A stretch of DNA of 64,000 nt from positions 3,658,001 through 3,722,000 of the forward strand of contig NZ_JBBNAC010000001.1 of assembly GCF_037996825.1 (NCBI RefSeq), read 5' to 3'. Shown piece after piece: positions 36,539 to 44,572 of this stretch. The first letter of the stretch is position 1. Each line of letters begins with the position of its first letter. A program made the position numbers and the translations under genes. The notes under the pieces are model-generated. The model did no database searches and had not been told where the DNA came from. It saw nothing but the letters and a program-made list of their open reading frames with translations. This DNA comes from Bdellovibrio sp. BCCA (GTDB lineage Bacteria > Bdellovibrionota > Bdellovibrionia > Bdellovibrionales > Bdellovibrionaceae).

Positions 36539-37237
36539 ATGAATTTGGAACAAACTCAATTTGGATATGAAATGCGCACGCCGCATATCACGGTCTTTAT
36601 GGGCGGTGTTCAATCTCAACTTCCGCAACTCACACCCGCTTATCCTGATTACAAACTTGTGCGCGTAAAACAAATCCACTGTGATGCGGTTGTTGAAACC
36701 ACAAATCCTGAACAGGATTATCAAGTCATTGCTGACGCTCACTTTACTCGTGAAAAAAATCTCGCACTGTGTGTGATCACGGCGGATTGCGTACCTGTGT
36801 TTCTTTATGATCATCCGACAGGAATGATCGCCGGAATTCATGCCGGCTGGCGCGGCGTTGCTGCGCGAATCATTCCAAAAACAATTCAGAAACTTGTTAG
36901 CGAAGGGGCCGTTGCCAATCGTTTAAGTGTGATTATCGGACCGCATATTCAAAAACAAAGTTTTGAAGTCGGCATTGATGTGCGCGATCAGATTCTTTCA
37001 AGCCTGGGGCCGTTAAGTCCTGCTGAAAGAAATATTTATGCAGAATCTCTTTCACCGACGAAGGCTCTTGTAGATTTAAATCAAGTCGTTCGCACTCAAT
37101 TGCAACAAGAAGGTGTCGAACTTGATAATGTTTTTGCTTTGCACATTGATACTGTGACAGATCCACTGTTTCACTCACATCGCCGCGATAAAGAAAAAGC
37201 CGGAAGACAGATTAGTTTTATCTGCCGCACTTCATGA
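36539..37237 (+). CDS. pgeF: PgeF/YfiH-type polyphenol oxidase family protein
   Basis: 232 residues from the ATG at 36539, chosen for the GGGGA 8 bases upstream and the 2-base gap to the preceding stop; an upstream in-frame start at 36524 is possible. The LACC1/YfiH family signature is seen in VITADCVPVFLYD and GIHAGWRG, with Cys and His of the metal site. E. coli YfiH was shown to edit peptidoglycan precursors and related proteins act on purine nucleosides, so the reaction here is not settled. The 4-base overlap with the next gene suggests coupling. Confidence 0.85.
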   Translation: MNLEQTQFGYEMRTPHITVFMGGVQSQLPQLTPAYPDYKLVRVKQIHCDAVVETTNPEQDYQVIADAHFTREKNLALCVITADCVPVFLYDHPTGMIAGIHAGWRGVAARIIPKTIQKLVSEGAVANRLSVIIGPHIQKQSFEVGIDVRDQILSSLGPLSPAERNIYAESLSPTKALVDLNQVVRTQLQQEGVELDNVFALHIDTVTDPLFHSHRRDKEKAGRQISFICRTS

Positions 37238-37812
37238 TTTTGCCTCAAGAGTTTTATTTTGAAGACACGACCTCCGTTGCAAAAGCTCTGCTCGGAAAAG
37301 TTTTGCACATCAAATCTGGTGGAAAAGAACACAAAGCTCGTATTGTCGAAGTGGAAGCTTACTTAGGCGTTGAGGATCCTGCTTGCCACACTTTCGGAGA
37401 TCGCAGAACCCAACGGACCAAGTCTATGTATTTAGACGGCGGGCATTCTTATGTGTATCTGATTTACGGAATGTATCACTGTTTAAATTTCGTGACTCGC
37501 ACAACAGAACATCCCGAAGCAGTTTTAATTCGCGCCGTTCAACCTTTTGAAGCCGATCACTATCCTAAGAAAAAAGATTTGAAAACCAACGGCCCCGGAA
37601 AGTTATGCAAGCACTACGGCATCACCAAAGAGCACGATGGTCTCAGACTCTGGAAAAAGAATTCTGAACTCTATGTTAGCGACGACGATTTCAAGGTCGC
37701 TCCGAAACAAATCGTCGCCTGCCCCAGAATCGGCGTCGACTACGCCGGAGAAGCCGCAAAATGGCCTCTCCGCTTCTATCTTAAAGACAATCTTTTTATC
37801 TCTAAAAAGTAA
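37234..37812 (+). CDS. mpg: 3-methyladenine DNA glycosylase (AAG/MPG family)
   Basis: 192 residues, the usual size of the bacterial AAG-type enzyme. It excises alkylated and deaminated purines in base-excision repair. Motifs seen are VEVEAYLG, DPACHTFGDRRTQRT, YVYLIYGMYHCLNFVT, and VLIRAVQP. The catalytic Glu lies in EVEAY. It ends in RFYLKDNLFISKK as expected, so the gene is complete although a toxin-like remnant follows directly. Starts inside the pgeF stop (ATGA). Confidence 0.9.
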   Translation: MILPQEFYFEDTTSVAKALLGKVLHIKSGGKEHKARIVEVEAYLGVEDPACHTFGDRRTQRTKSMYLDGGHSYVYLIYGMYHCLNFVTRTTEHPEAVLIRAVQPFEADHYPKKKDLKTNGPGKLCKHYGITKEHDGLRLWKKNSELYVSDDDFKVAPKQIVACPRIGVDYAGEAAKWPLRFYLKDNLFISKK

Positions 37813-37970
37813 ACTGTCCGATATCAGATATTATTACTCCCAACAAAAAGAAGCACGGGCCTAAAAGATTCAGAATAGATGGAAAGACTGATGCCGGGAG
37901 ATCTCTTCGGATTATTTTTCAAGATTTGGGAAGCTGCAAAGCGCGAATTATTACTGGATGGGATATATGA
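37806..37970 (+). pseudogene. remnant of a BrnT-like toxin gene
   Basis: An open frame without a start codon ends in TGA at 37968-37970. The translation TPNKKKHGPKRFRIDG then continues with DGKTDAGRSLRIIFQDLG and ARIITGWDI, resembling the C-terminal half of a BrnT/RelE-fold toxin (the GRxLRVIF strand and the ITARxA-type end). The N-terminal half is missing, replaced by the end of the DNA glycosylase gene. The order toxin then antitoxin and the ATGA overlap are those of brnT-brnA. Family assignment is by pattern only. Confidence 0.5.
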
Positions 37971-38128
37971 AAAAGATTAAGTCGAAAAACTATAAATACA
38001 ATCCCAACGAGTGGGACGATTCTAAGTCAGAAAAGGTGGCGAAACAAAAAGGAGACGTCGGATATCAGACACTTCTTAAAATTTGGATCGCCGAACGTTT
38101 GGACCAAGAACTTCGTGCAAAAAGGTAG
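37967..38128 (+). CDS. small BrnA/CopG-like antitoxin, orphaned
   Basis: 53 residues (MKKIKSKNYKYNPNEWDD at the start; GYQTLLKIWIAERLDQEL near the end). A basic-acidic N-terminus and a C-terminal GYQT-hydrophobic helix are typical of BrnA-type and related ribbon-helix-helix antitoxins. It begins within the stop codon of the toxin remnant (ATGA), so it would have been coupled to it. It ends with a normal TAG at 38126-38128. It is too short to be certain, but the codon frame is intact throughout. Confidence 0.55.
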   Translation: MKKIKSKNYKYNPNEWDDSKSEKVAKQKGDVGYQTLLKIWIAERLDQELRAKR

Positions 38129-38145
38129 GTCGGGAAAGACCCGTC

Positions 38146-38664
38146 TTATTTAAAGTTGCACTCTTCTGGTGAATACACCATCGGCATGTCGTAGTTCATG
38201 CCTTCAAAGTTAAATGAAAACGTCACTTGATAGGACTTGAATGTGTATTCGTAAACTTTGGTTTCGATCACACGGGTCACGAGGCTGTATCCTTTGATGT
38301 CCAAACCATTGATCTCAATCGCGTCACCTGAACCGCAGGAATACAAACCCGGTCCGAAGTTTTCACATTTGTCAGACTTAAAGCGAACAGTGAAAGTATC
38401 GCCGAGCTTTTTCATCAGGTTTGCTTTCTGCTGCAGATAAGGAAAATCAGACGCCAGCACGACACCTTGATGAATCGGCATTGTTTTCGCTCCAAAATGG
38501 TGAACAACTTTGAGTTCTGTCAGAGGTTCACTTTGAGAGCCGTTGGACTTTACATAAAACGTCGTACTTGGAAGCTCCGTCATACATGTAAACTCAGGAC
38601 CAACGTTTGATTTTGCGAATGAAAATCCTGGCAATAACATCGCGATCACAATAAAAAATCTCAT
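38146..38664 (-). CDS. secreted protein of unknown function
   Basis: 172 residues with a signal peptide (1-17, FIVIAMLLPGFSFA). The mature part is beta-rich and holds Cys residues (FTCMTE, DKCENFGPGLYSCGSG, EECNFK) that may form disulfides in the periplasm. It is convergent with the small antitoxin gene and starts 106 bases from the divergent TrhA-like gene. I do not recognise a family. Confidence 0.75.
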   Translation of the reverse strand: MRFFIVIAMLLPGFSFAKSNVGPEFTCMTELPSTTFYVKSNGSQSEPLTELKVVHHFGAKTMPIHQGVVLASDFPYLQQKANLMKKLGDTFTVRFKSDKCENFGPGLYSCGSGDAIEINGLDIKGYSLVTRVIETKVYEYTFKSYQVTFSFNFEGMNYDMPMVYSPEECNFK

Positions 38665-38770
38665 CTTGAACCCCTCTGAAAGATTTTATCAGCTGCAATT
38701 TTTTCTCTATCAGTGATACCATTTATGGAAAGAACTGGAACGTTCTTTTTAGAAAGAGGCACGTTAAATA

Positions 38771-39400
38771 ATGATACCGCAAGTCCAATACGGCGAACGA
38801 TTCAATACCTTCTCTCACGCTCTAGGAGCATTTCTTACGCTTATTGGTTCGGTTCTTTTGCTTTATCTTGCGGCCTACAAACAAGATACGTGGCGTCTTT
38901 TTTCATTTGGAATTTACGCTGTGACGACAGTCGGCCTTTACTGCATTTCCACTATTTATCACGGCTCTAGCGGGCAAAAAAAAGACTTCTTCCGCAAACT
39001 TGATTACATCGGAATTTATTTAAAGATCGCAGGCAACTACACGCCGTATGCAATTTTAGCATTGCGTGGAAAAACAGGCTGGGCGGTTCTTGGAGTTGTT
39101 TGGGCTCTCGCCGTCGTTGGAATTTTGTGGGAACTTGTTGTCGCTCCGAAAAATCGCAGCATGTCTTTAGCAATTTATGGAATTATGAGTGTCACCGTTC
39201 TTCCCGCACTCAAACAATTGATGGACGCTGTTCCTCCAATGGGATTTGCGATGATCATGGCGGGATTTACTTCTTATGCGATCGGCGTTTATTTCTTTTT
39301 CAACGACGAAAAAATCAAACACGGCCACGGCATGTGGCATCTTTGCGTAATGGGCGGAACCGCATTCCAGTACCTTTGCGTTCTGCTTTATCTCACTTAA
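38771..39400 (+). CDS. trhA: TrhA/hemolysin III-family membrane protein
   Basis: 209 residues with seven predicted membrane helices. The start QVQYGERFNTFSHALGAFL and the conserved STIYHGS, FFRKLDYIGIYLKIAGNYTP, and GHGMWHL motifs (His/Asp cluster of a metal site) identify the PAQR/hemolysin III family. Members include E. coli TrhA (YqfA), linked to membrane energetics; haemolysis itself is not established for most. A hairpin terminator follows 32 bases after the stop. Confidence 0.9.
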   Translation: MIPQVQYGERFNTFSHALGAFLTLIGSVLLLYLAAYKQDTWRLFSFGIYAVTTVGLYCISTIYHGSSGQKKDFFRKLDYIGIYLKIAGNYTPYAILALRGKTGWAVLGVVWALAVVGILWELVVAPKNRSMSLAIYGIMSVTVLPALKQLMDAVPPMGFAMIMAGFTSYAIGVYFFFNDEKIKHGHGMWHLCVMGGTAFQYLCVLLYLT

Positions 39401-39431
39401 ATTTTTTGGAAATTAAGACCCTAGAAACTAC

Positions 39432-39454
39432 AAAACCCGCATCTAGCGGGTTTT
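39432..39454. terminator. bidirectional terminator between trhA and tRNA-Phe
   Basis: AAAACCCGC and GCGGGTTTT form a perfect 9-base stem with loop ATCTA. A T-tract on the plus strand and an A-tract on the left make it work in both directions, for trhA on plus and for tRNA-Phe on minus. Confidence 0.8.
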
Positions 39455-39458
39455 AAAA

Positions 39459-39534
<76 letters not shown>

Positions 39535-39586
39535 ACGGAAATCAAGAGACCAAATGTGTATCTTTTGGCCCCTATGATGTCAACAA

Positions 39587-40750
39587 TTAGGCTTTATCAA
39601 AGGCAGATTTTAAATCAGCGAGTAGATCATTCAGGTCTTCAACTCCTACAGAGAGGCGAATGAGCGAATCATCAATACCCAGAGCCTTACGATTCTCTGG
39701 CGGAACGGAGGCATGCGTCATAATTGCAGGGTGTTCTATCAAGCTTTCAACCCCACCTAAGCTCTCGGCCAAAGAAAAAACATTCACATTTTCCAAGAAC
39801 TTACGAGCCGATTCCAAGCCGCCCTTGATGTAGAACGTGATCATGCCGCCGAAACCATGCATTTGTTCTTTCGCCAAAGCATGTTGAGGATGACTTTCAA
39901 GACCCGGATAAAGAACTTTTTCCACTTTCGGGTGAGACTCCAAGAATTTCGCAACGGCCATCGCGTTTTCCTGGTGCGCCTTCATACGAAGAGGCAAAGT
40001 TTTCAAACTTCTTAAGCACATGAATGAATCAAACGGACTTTGCGTTCCACCCATACCATTGCTTAAGAACGCCATTCTTTCTGCAATATCTTCACGAGAC
40101 GTCACTGCAATACCGCCAACCACGTCACTGTGACCACCGATATATTTTGTAGCGGAGTGAACAACGATGTCTGCTCCCAATTCCAATGGTCTTTGGAAGT
40201 AAGGACTCATGAATGTGTTATCCACAGCCACGATGATCCCTTTTGTTTTCGCAATCGCTGCGATTCTTTTGATATCAACAAGTTTTAAAGTAGGATTCGT
40301 CGGAGTTTCAAGCCATACCAATTTTGTATTTGGTTTTACGGCTTTCTCAAAGTTTTCTACTTTTGTTAGATCCACGAATGAAAATTCCATTCCATCGTGT
40401 TTCAAAATTTTATCGAACAAACGGAAAGTTCCGCCGTACATGTCATCCATCGCGACAACATGGTCGCCCGCTTTAAGTAGATGCAAAACTGTTGTCGTCG
40501 CTGCACAACCAGAAGCGAATGCGAAACCGTACTTACCGCTCTCAAGACTTGCCAAGCAATTTTCATAAGCGCGGCGAGTGGGGTTGTGTGTGCGTGTGTA
40601 CTCCCAACCTTTGTGCACGCCAGGTGATTCTTGTACATAAGTCGAGGTCAAATACACAGGAGTCATGATCGCCCCTGTTGTTGGATCAGGAGCTTGTCCT
40701 GCGTGAATAGCACGTGTTGAAAAACCTAGGTTCTCTGTTACTTTTTTCAT
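39587..40750 (-). CDS. cystathionine gamma-lyase/synthase family PLP enzyme
   Basis: 387 residues, the normal size. Family motifs are present: TPVYLTSTYVQ, YTRTHNPTRRAYE, GCAATTTVL, ETPTNPTLK, and PLP-binding K202 in HSATKYIGGHSDVVGG. The family includes gamma-synthase (metB), gamma-lyase and beta-lyase, which sequence alone separates poorly. Because its neighbour is a cystathionine beta-synthase-like enzyme 7 bases upstream, a gamma-lyase role in reverse transsulfuration (homocysteine to cysteine) is likely. Cytoplasmic. Confidence 0.85.
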   Translation of the reverse strand: MKKVTENLGFSTRAIHAGQAPDPTTGAIMTPVYLTSTYVQESPGVHKGWEYTRTHNPTRRAYENCLASLESGKYGFAFASGCAATTTVLHLLKAGDHVVAMDDMYGGTFRLFDKILKHDGMEFSFVDLTKVENFEKAVKPNTKLVWLETPTNPTLKLVDIKRIAAIAKTKGIIVAVDNTFMSPYFQRPLELGADIVVHSATKYIGGHSDVVGGIAVTSREDIAERMAFLSNGMGGTQSPFDSFMCLRSLKTLPLRMKAHQENAMAVAKFLESHPKVEKVLYPGLESHPQHALAKEQMHGFGGMITFYIKGGLESARKFLENVNVFSLAESLGGVESLIEHPAIMTHASVPPENRKALGIDDSLIRLSVGVEDLNDLLADLKSAFDKA

Positions 40751-40757
40751 CTCACAC

Positions 40758-41807
40758 CTATTTTTTAGAAAGATTTTTTAAAGCATCCGCTGCTGAAATC
40801 ACGCGGTTGAATGCATTTTTCGTGTCTTCAGCTTTTAAGAAGCCATTTTCGATCATCCAAGTGTCGTTAAAGGCTTTGCTCAAATATTGACGACCACTGT
40901 CAGGGAAAATCACAACGATGTTCGATGGTTTTTCCATTTTTTCAGAAGCTTTGATTGCAGCAACTAGTGCCGTTGCGCTGGAAGGACCTACCAACAGGCC
41001 TTCTTCAGACACCAAACGACGAGTCATCGCAAATGCTTCCGGATCACTTACGCGAATGAAACCATCATAAATATCCAAGTGAACGTTTCCAGGAAGCATG
41101 TCCTCCCCGATTCCTTCCACTTTATAAGACCCAGGAGGATCGACGATCTTTTTATGATAATAAAGATCATACAAAATACTGCCGATCGGATCTGCACAGA
41201 TCACTTTCACGTCTGATTTGTGTTCTTTTAAATATTTCGCACAACCCGAAAGAGTTCCGCCTGTTCCCGCGCCACCCACAAGCATGTCGATCTTTCCATC
41301 CATTTGCTTCCAAATTTCTGGACCTGTCGTTTGATAATGACGAGTTGGGTTATCAGGATTGAAGAATTGGTTCACCAAGAAAGCTCCCGGAGTTTCTTCA
41401 GCGATTCTTTTTGAGACGGAGTAGTGACTCATTGGATCTTCAGGTTCCACCATCGGTGTGATCACCACTTGAGCGCCATACGCACGCAAGATCGCACGTT
41501 TTTCATCGCTCATTTTTTCTGGCATTACGAAAATACATTTATAGCCTTTAACAGCTGCTGCCAGAGCCAATCCCACACCTGTGTTTCCGGAAGTGGCTTC
41601 AACGATGACGCCGCCTGGTTTTAGATCGCCTCTTTTTTCGGCCTCTTCAATCATCGCTACGGCCACGCGGTCTTTAATGCTGCCACCTGGGTTGAAGTAC
41701 TCAACCTTCGCGAAAAATTTGTGCTTAGAGCCTTTTGTGACGTTGTGAAGAGCCACCATCGGAGTGTTTCCGATAGTATCCAAGATCGAATTATAGATTT
41801 GTGACAT
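40758..41807 (-). CDS. cystathionine beta-synthase-like PLP enzyme
   Basis: 349 residues with no CBS regulatory domains. Motifs: NPGGSIKDRVA with PLP-Lys K45, SGNTGVGLA, GGAGTGGTLSG and the C-terminal FPDSGRQYLSKAFND. The stretch VEGIGEDMLPGNVHLDIYDG is the type seen in cystathionine beta-synthases, whereas O-acetylserine sulfhydrylases normally lack it. With the next gene it would turn homocysteine and serine via cystathionine into cysteine. The call over cysteine synthase is an inference from these motifs. Confidence 0.82.
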   Translation of the reverse strand: MSQIYNSILDTIGNTPMVALHNVTKGSKHKFFAKVEYFNPGGSIKDRVAVAMIEEAEKRGDLKPGGVIVEATSGNTGVGLALAAAVKGYKCIFVMPEKMSDEKRAILRAYGAQVVITPMVEPEDPMSHYSVSKRIAEETPGAFLVNQFFNPDNPTRHYQTTGPEIWKQMDGKIDMLVGGAGTGGTLSGCAKYLKEHKSDVKVICADPIGSILYDLYYHKKIVDPPGSYKVEGIGEDMLPGNVHLDIYDGFIRVSDPEAFAMTRRLVSEEGLLVGPSSATALVAAIKASEKMEKPSNIVVIFPDSGRQYLSKAFNDTWMIENGFLKAEDTKNAFNRVISAADALKNLSKK

Positions 41808-41813
41808 GATTTA

Positions 41814-42023
41814 CTATCTTTCTAAGTCTTTTCTTCTGTTGGAAGGAAGAATAACTGAATTCATGGACTGCAAAACTGTATTCATTTGAGTCATCGGGTC
41901 CACAGAATAGGTCATACCAAGTTCGGTAGTAAGCTGCTTTACAAGTTGACGGCTGGGTTGATCCTTCATCAACTCATCCACCAATTTCGCAAGAGCGGCT
42001 TTCTTTTTATCGAGCTGTGCCAT
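41814..42023 (-). CDS. small protein of unknown function
   Basis: 69 residues. GGAGGATAAGCC sits before the ATG, a strong start signal. The sequence MAQLDKKKAALAKLVDEL continues helical and charged, with no signal peptide, Cys or hydrophobic helix. It stands 6 bases before the cystathionine beta-synthase-like gene and 27 bases after the TadC-like gene, so it is part of the same minus-strand run. No family recognised. Confidence 0.7.
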   Translation of the reverse strand: MAQLDKKKAALAKLVDELMKDQPSRQLVKQLTTELGMTYSVDPMTQMNTVLQSMNSVILPSNRRKDLER

Positions 42024-42050
42024 GGCTTATCCTCCAACAGGGCCACTCTA

Positions 42051-42488
42051 TCACCCCCCTCCGAAAGAGTGAAAAAAATTTTTCAGCAGCGGTCCAAAAA
42101 GGAGCATCAAAAAGGCGGGAAATTGAAATAATAAGAGCGGGATGAGCATTATAAATGGCAGTTGTGCAATTTTATTTGTGATTTCCTCATGACATGCCTC
42201 CACCATTTCTTCTTCTAAGCGCATTAAAACGCCGTGGATGGACTCACCGCGAAGTCCGCGCTCCAAAATTTGCAAAAGAGTGCGCCGATGCAGCGAAACC
42301 ACGGCCTGCAAGCATTCGCGGGTGTCTTGTCCCTGTTGTAATAGCGCAAGCCAGCGAGTGACAACCGTTGCAAATTCACCTTCGCCCTTTTTTATATATT
42401 GAAGAACACCTTGTTTGACCGATTGACCCTTTTCAATGGAGCGTTTTACGCACATTAAAAGCTCTAGTGGTGGTGCTATACCTTCCAT
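42051..42488 (-). CDS. TadC-like secretion/pilus membrane protein, short
   Basis: 145 residues from the ATG at 42486-42488, chosen over an upstream one because GGAGGAGGA lies just before. Composition: helical cytoplasmic part (about 1-100) with LRGESIHGVLMRLEEEM, then a hydrophobic end (about 105-135, LPFIMLIPLLLFQFPAFLMLLF). This is the F-domain (T2SSF) layout of TadC, but only about half the usual length. It overlaps the partner TadB-like gene by 13 bases. Weak single-family assignment. Confidence 0.6.
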   Translation of the reverse strand: MEGIAPPLELLMCVKRSIEKGQSVKQGVLQYIKKGEGEFATVVTRWLALLQQGQDTRECLQAVVSLHRRTLLQILERGLRGESIHGVLMRLEEEMVEACHEEITNKIAQLPFIMLIPLLLFQFPAFLMLLFGPLLKNFFHSFGGG

Positions 42489-43213
42489 TTCATCCTCCTC
42501 CCCGTTAAAAATATCCACAAAAGACCGCTGATAAAGATTATGAAGGACATCAAAATAAGATTTCGGTGGTCCTTAAATCCAAATTGCACAATTACAAAAG
42601 TTAGAAGCGCAAGATAAAGCGCGGTGACAATTATCGCCTGCATTTTTATTTGCTGCGTGACCTGTCCAGACCTACGTCGAAAATCTTCGAGCATCTTATA
42701 TTCTCTGCGAAGCGCGCGAACTTGTTCCACGCAACGAGTTTGCGAGCGATCAATTTCCAAAAGCTCTTCGCGGAAATCCTTGAGCAGAGCGGATTTCATG
42801 GCGATGACATTTTCCGACATCGCCAGTGATTCAAAAACTTCCATGAGTTGAAGGCGCACCCAACCGGTTTGATTTTCGATCGCAGCATGAAGAGAAATGC
42901 GGAAAGATTTTCCCGTTTGCAGCCCCAAGATCACGCAATCAAGCAACGGAATCAGTGCGCTTCGCAGTCTTTTTAATAAGAAAAAACGCAAAATGTTTGG
43001 AAAAAACTTTAAAGTTATTAAAAGAATGCCGATGAAAAGCCAGCATGTGGCGGCGGAGGTGCTGCTGAACGTGATGAAGCAGATCAAAACAAGGTTTGAA
43101 GTCGAAAGAAGACGAACCAATTGTTGAGAGAACGCGAAATCGCGCGCCATGATTGAAAGAATTCGATGAACGAGCATATGTCCGAGCATCGAAATCGAAA
43201 AAACAATAAGCAA
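42476..43213 (-). CDS. TadB-like secretion/pilus membrane protein
   Basis: 245 residues from a TTG start at 43211-43213, preferred because GGAGG lies 6 bases upstream; upstream in-frame codons would add over 50 residues of poor sequence. N-terminal helices (about 1-60), a charged cytoplasmic helix domain (about 80-185, with LLKDFREELLEIDRSQTRC), and two C-terminal helices match the TadB F-domain pattern. With the TadC-like gene it forms a pair; no other tad genes adjoin. A link to the TadG-like gene at 1-1640 is possible but not shown. Confidence 0.65.
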   Translation of the reverse strand: MLIVFSISMLGHMLVHRILSIMARDFAFSQQLVRLLSTSNLVLICFITFSSTSAATCWLFIGILLITLKFFPNILRFFLLKRLRSALIPLLDCVILGLQTGKSFRISLHAAIENQTGWVRLQLMEVFESLAMSENVIAMKSALLKDFREELLEIDRSQTRCVEQVRALRREYKMLEDFRRRSGQVTQQIKMQAIIVTALYLALLTFVIVQFGFKDHRNLILMSFIIFISGLLWIFLTGRRMKWKV

Positions 43214-43359
43214 AGGGCACCTCCATGAACACGAATGCTCGCAAAAAATATGCAAGGTAAATTTTTTGTTGACGGCGCTGGTCGAATTGTGAAGACTTAA
43301 GGTAAGTAAAGTTTTTAAGTTAAGAAACAACAACAACGTTTGCATCCTAGGAGGAGCAC

Positions 43360-43470
43360 ATGGCAAAGAAAGCAGCAAAAAAAGCTACTAAAAAAGCAGC
43401 TAAGAAAACTACTAAGAAAGCCGCTAAGAAAACTACAAAAAAAGCTACTAAAAAAGCTTCTAAGAAGTAA
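43360..43470 (+). CDS. lysine-tetrad histone-like peptide, 36 residues
   Basis: AGGAGGAGC stands before the ATG and a strong terminator follows, so a short transcript is well supported. After MAKK the whole protein is eight tetrads of two small residues followed by KK: AAKK, ATKK, AAKK, TTKK, AAKK, TTKK, ATKK, ASKK. This is the type of repeat seen in the lysine-rich tails of bacterial H1-like proteins. It would bind DNA or RNA by charge; that role is inferred. Nothing else in the gene. Confidence 0.8.
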   Translation: MAKKAAKKATKKAAKKTTKKAAKKTTKKATKKASKK

Positions 43471-43500
43471 TTCTTACGGAACTAGTTTAGTTCTTAACGA

Positions 43501-43530
43501 AAACCCCAGAGGAAACTCTGGGGTTTTTTT
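43501..43530 (+). terminator. rho-independent terminator of the lysine-tetrad gene
   Basis: ACCCCAGAG pairs with CTCTGGGGT over a GAAA tetraloop, followed by a seven-base T-tract. It begins about 30 bases after the stop codon. Confidence 0.9.
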
Positions 43531-43533
43531 ATT

Positions 43534-43676
43534 TCCGGATATCGACCGGAGATCCGCTGTGGGAGCGGGTTCTACGACGGACGTCGTTTCACTGAACCGC
43601 CTCTATTTGATTTGAATTTCACACGAAAAATTTTGCTTCGTTGGTTGAATCCTGAATTGCGTTGCAATTCAGGATT
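43534..43676. repeat. cluster of three inverted repeats
   Basis: Three dyads fill a gap without genes. (a) TCCGG/CCGGA at 43534-43550. (b) ACGACG/CGTCGT at 43574-43587, enclosed by GCGGGTTC (43565-43572) and GAACCGC (43594-43600) with a bulge. (c) AATCCTGAATTGC/GCAATTCAGGATT at 43648-43676, a perfect 13-base stem with loop GTT. No T-tract follows (c). The function is unknown: a structured RNA, an operator or a mobile repeat are all possible. Confidence 0.55.
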
Positions 43677-43737
43677 GGAAAGTATTTTGGGTTCCATGCT
43701 GCTTTGGAGTGCCGGTGACCCTTTTTAATGAAAGGAC

Positions 43738-44550
43738 CTAGAAGTAGTAAATCGCTCCAACAGAACCATTTGGTAACAGCATTGAGCGATTTATTTCGTA
43801 CATCGCCGTCAATTCACCGAAAAAGGAAATGCCTGCGAAGTCGCCAGAAAGCTGGTTGTACTGCAAACCGAGTGACGCATTCACAAAATCCGTGCCAAAA
43901 CGGCCTTCTTTTTTCTCATTATCGCTCAAAACACGGTCCAGAATGTTGGATTTGCTAAGGTCATCACCTCGTCCACGTGAATTATACCACCGTGAATAAC
44001 CCACAGAAGTGTATGGAGCTAAATAGTCGCCATCAAAAGCATGTTTCCATGCAAGTTGAAACGAATTATATCCGGGACCTGTGCCGAATCCCGCAAGAAC
44101 TCCATCAGCATCTTCGAAATTAAGTTCCATATTAAATCCGACGACGCCCAAAGTTCCACCCACAGCCATGCCCGCACCGACTTTACGGTCCGCGCGCATT
44201 TTTAATGTGGAAGGATAAGAGAAGCTGTTTGTGCCGGAATAATAAGTGTTCGTTGCACCCGGAATGGAATGAAGATCGACATTTTTATTTGTTGGAGCTG
44301 GTGCTGGCGCCGTCATCGCAGAATTTCCGCCACCTTCTTCAATCACAATCGCACCTTGATGAGGAAGATTGTCAGGGTCTACCGCTTGTTGATTTTGATT
44401 GCGCATATTGCGGCTGTATTCCACTTCGATAGAGCGGGATTTTGCCTTGATCGTGTTGGGATCAGAACCCAGGTTCAGGGTTGCAGCTTGGGCTTGCGTC
44501 AAGCCAAGGAAAAGAATGGCTCCCCCGAAACACGCTGAAAGTTTAAACAT
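43738..44550 (-). CDS. outer-membrane beta-barrel protein, in MCE operon
   Basis: 270 residues. The signal peptide is 1-22 (GGAILFLGLTQAQA). After a polar, Pro/Gln-rich N-terminal section (about 40-90) come amphipathic strands (GVVGFNMELNF, YNSFQLAWKHAF, YLAPYTSVGYSRWY) ending in GSVGAIYYF, a typical outer-membrane beta-signal. GGGAGG lies 5 bases before the ATG. The start is 22 bases downstream of the MlaD-like gene, so it could be the outer-membrane partner of the MCE transporter. That is inferred from position. Confidence 0.7.
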   Translation of the reverse strand: MFKLSACFGGAILFLGLTQAQAATLNLGSDPNTIKAKSRSIEVEYSRNMRNQNQQAVDPDNLPHQGAIVIEEGGGNSAMTAPAPAPTNKNVDLHSIPGATNTYYSGTNSFSYPSTLKMRADRKVGAGMAVGGTLGVVGFNMELNFEDADGVLAGFGTGPGYNSFQLAWKHAFDGDYLAPYTSVGYSRWYNSRGRGDDLSKSNILDRVLSDNEKKEGRFGTDFVNASLGLQYNQLSGDFAGISFFGELTAMYEINRSMLLPNGSVGAIYYF

Positions 44551-44572
44551 AGGACCTCCCTTTTACGGAGAT

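Noticed and set aside
43340-43615. Frame giving a Lys/Leu/Arg-rich 91-residue protein over the lysine-tetrad gene
   Set aside because: It is out of frame with the start signal, runs through the terminator, and is a shadow of the repetitive coding DNA.
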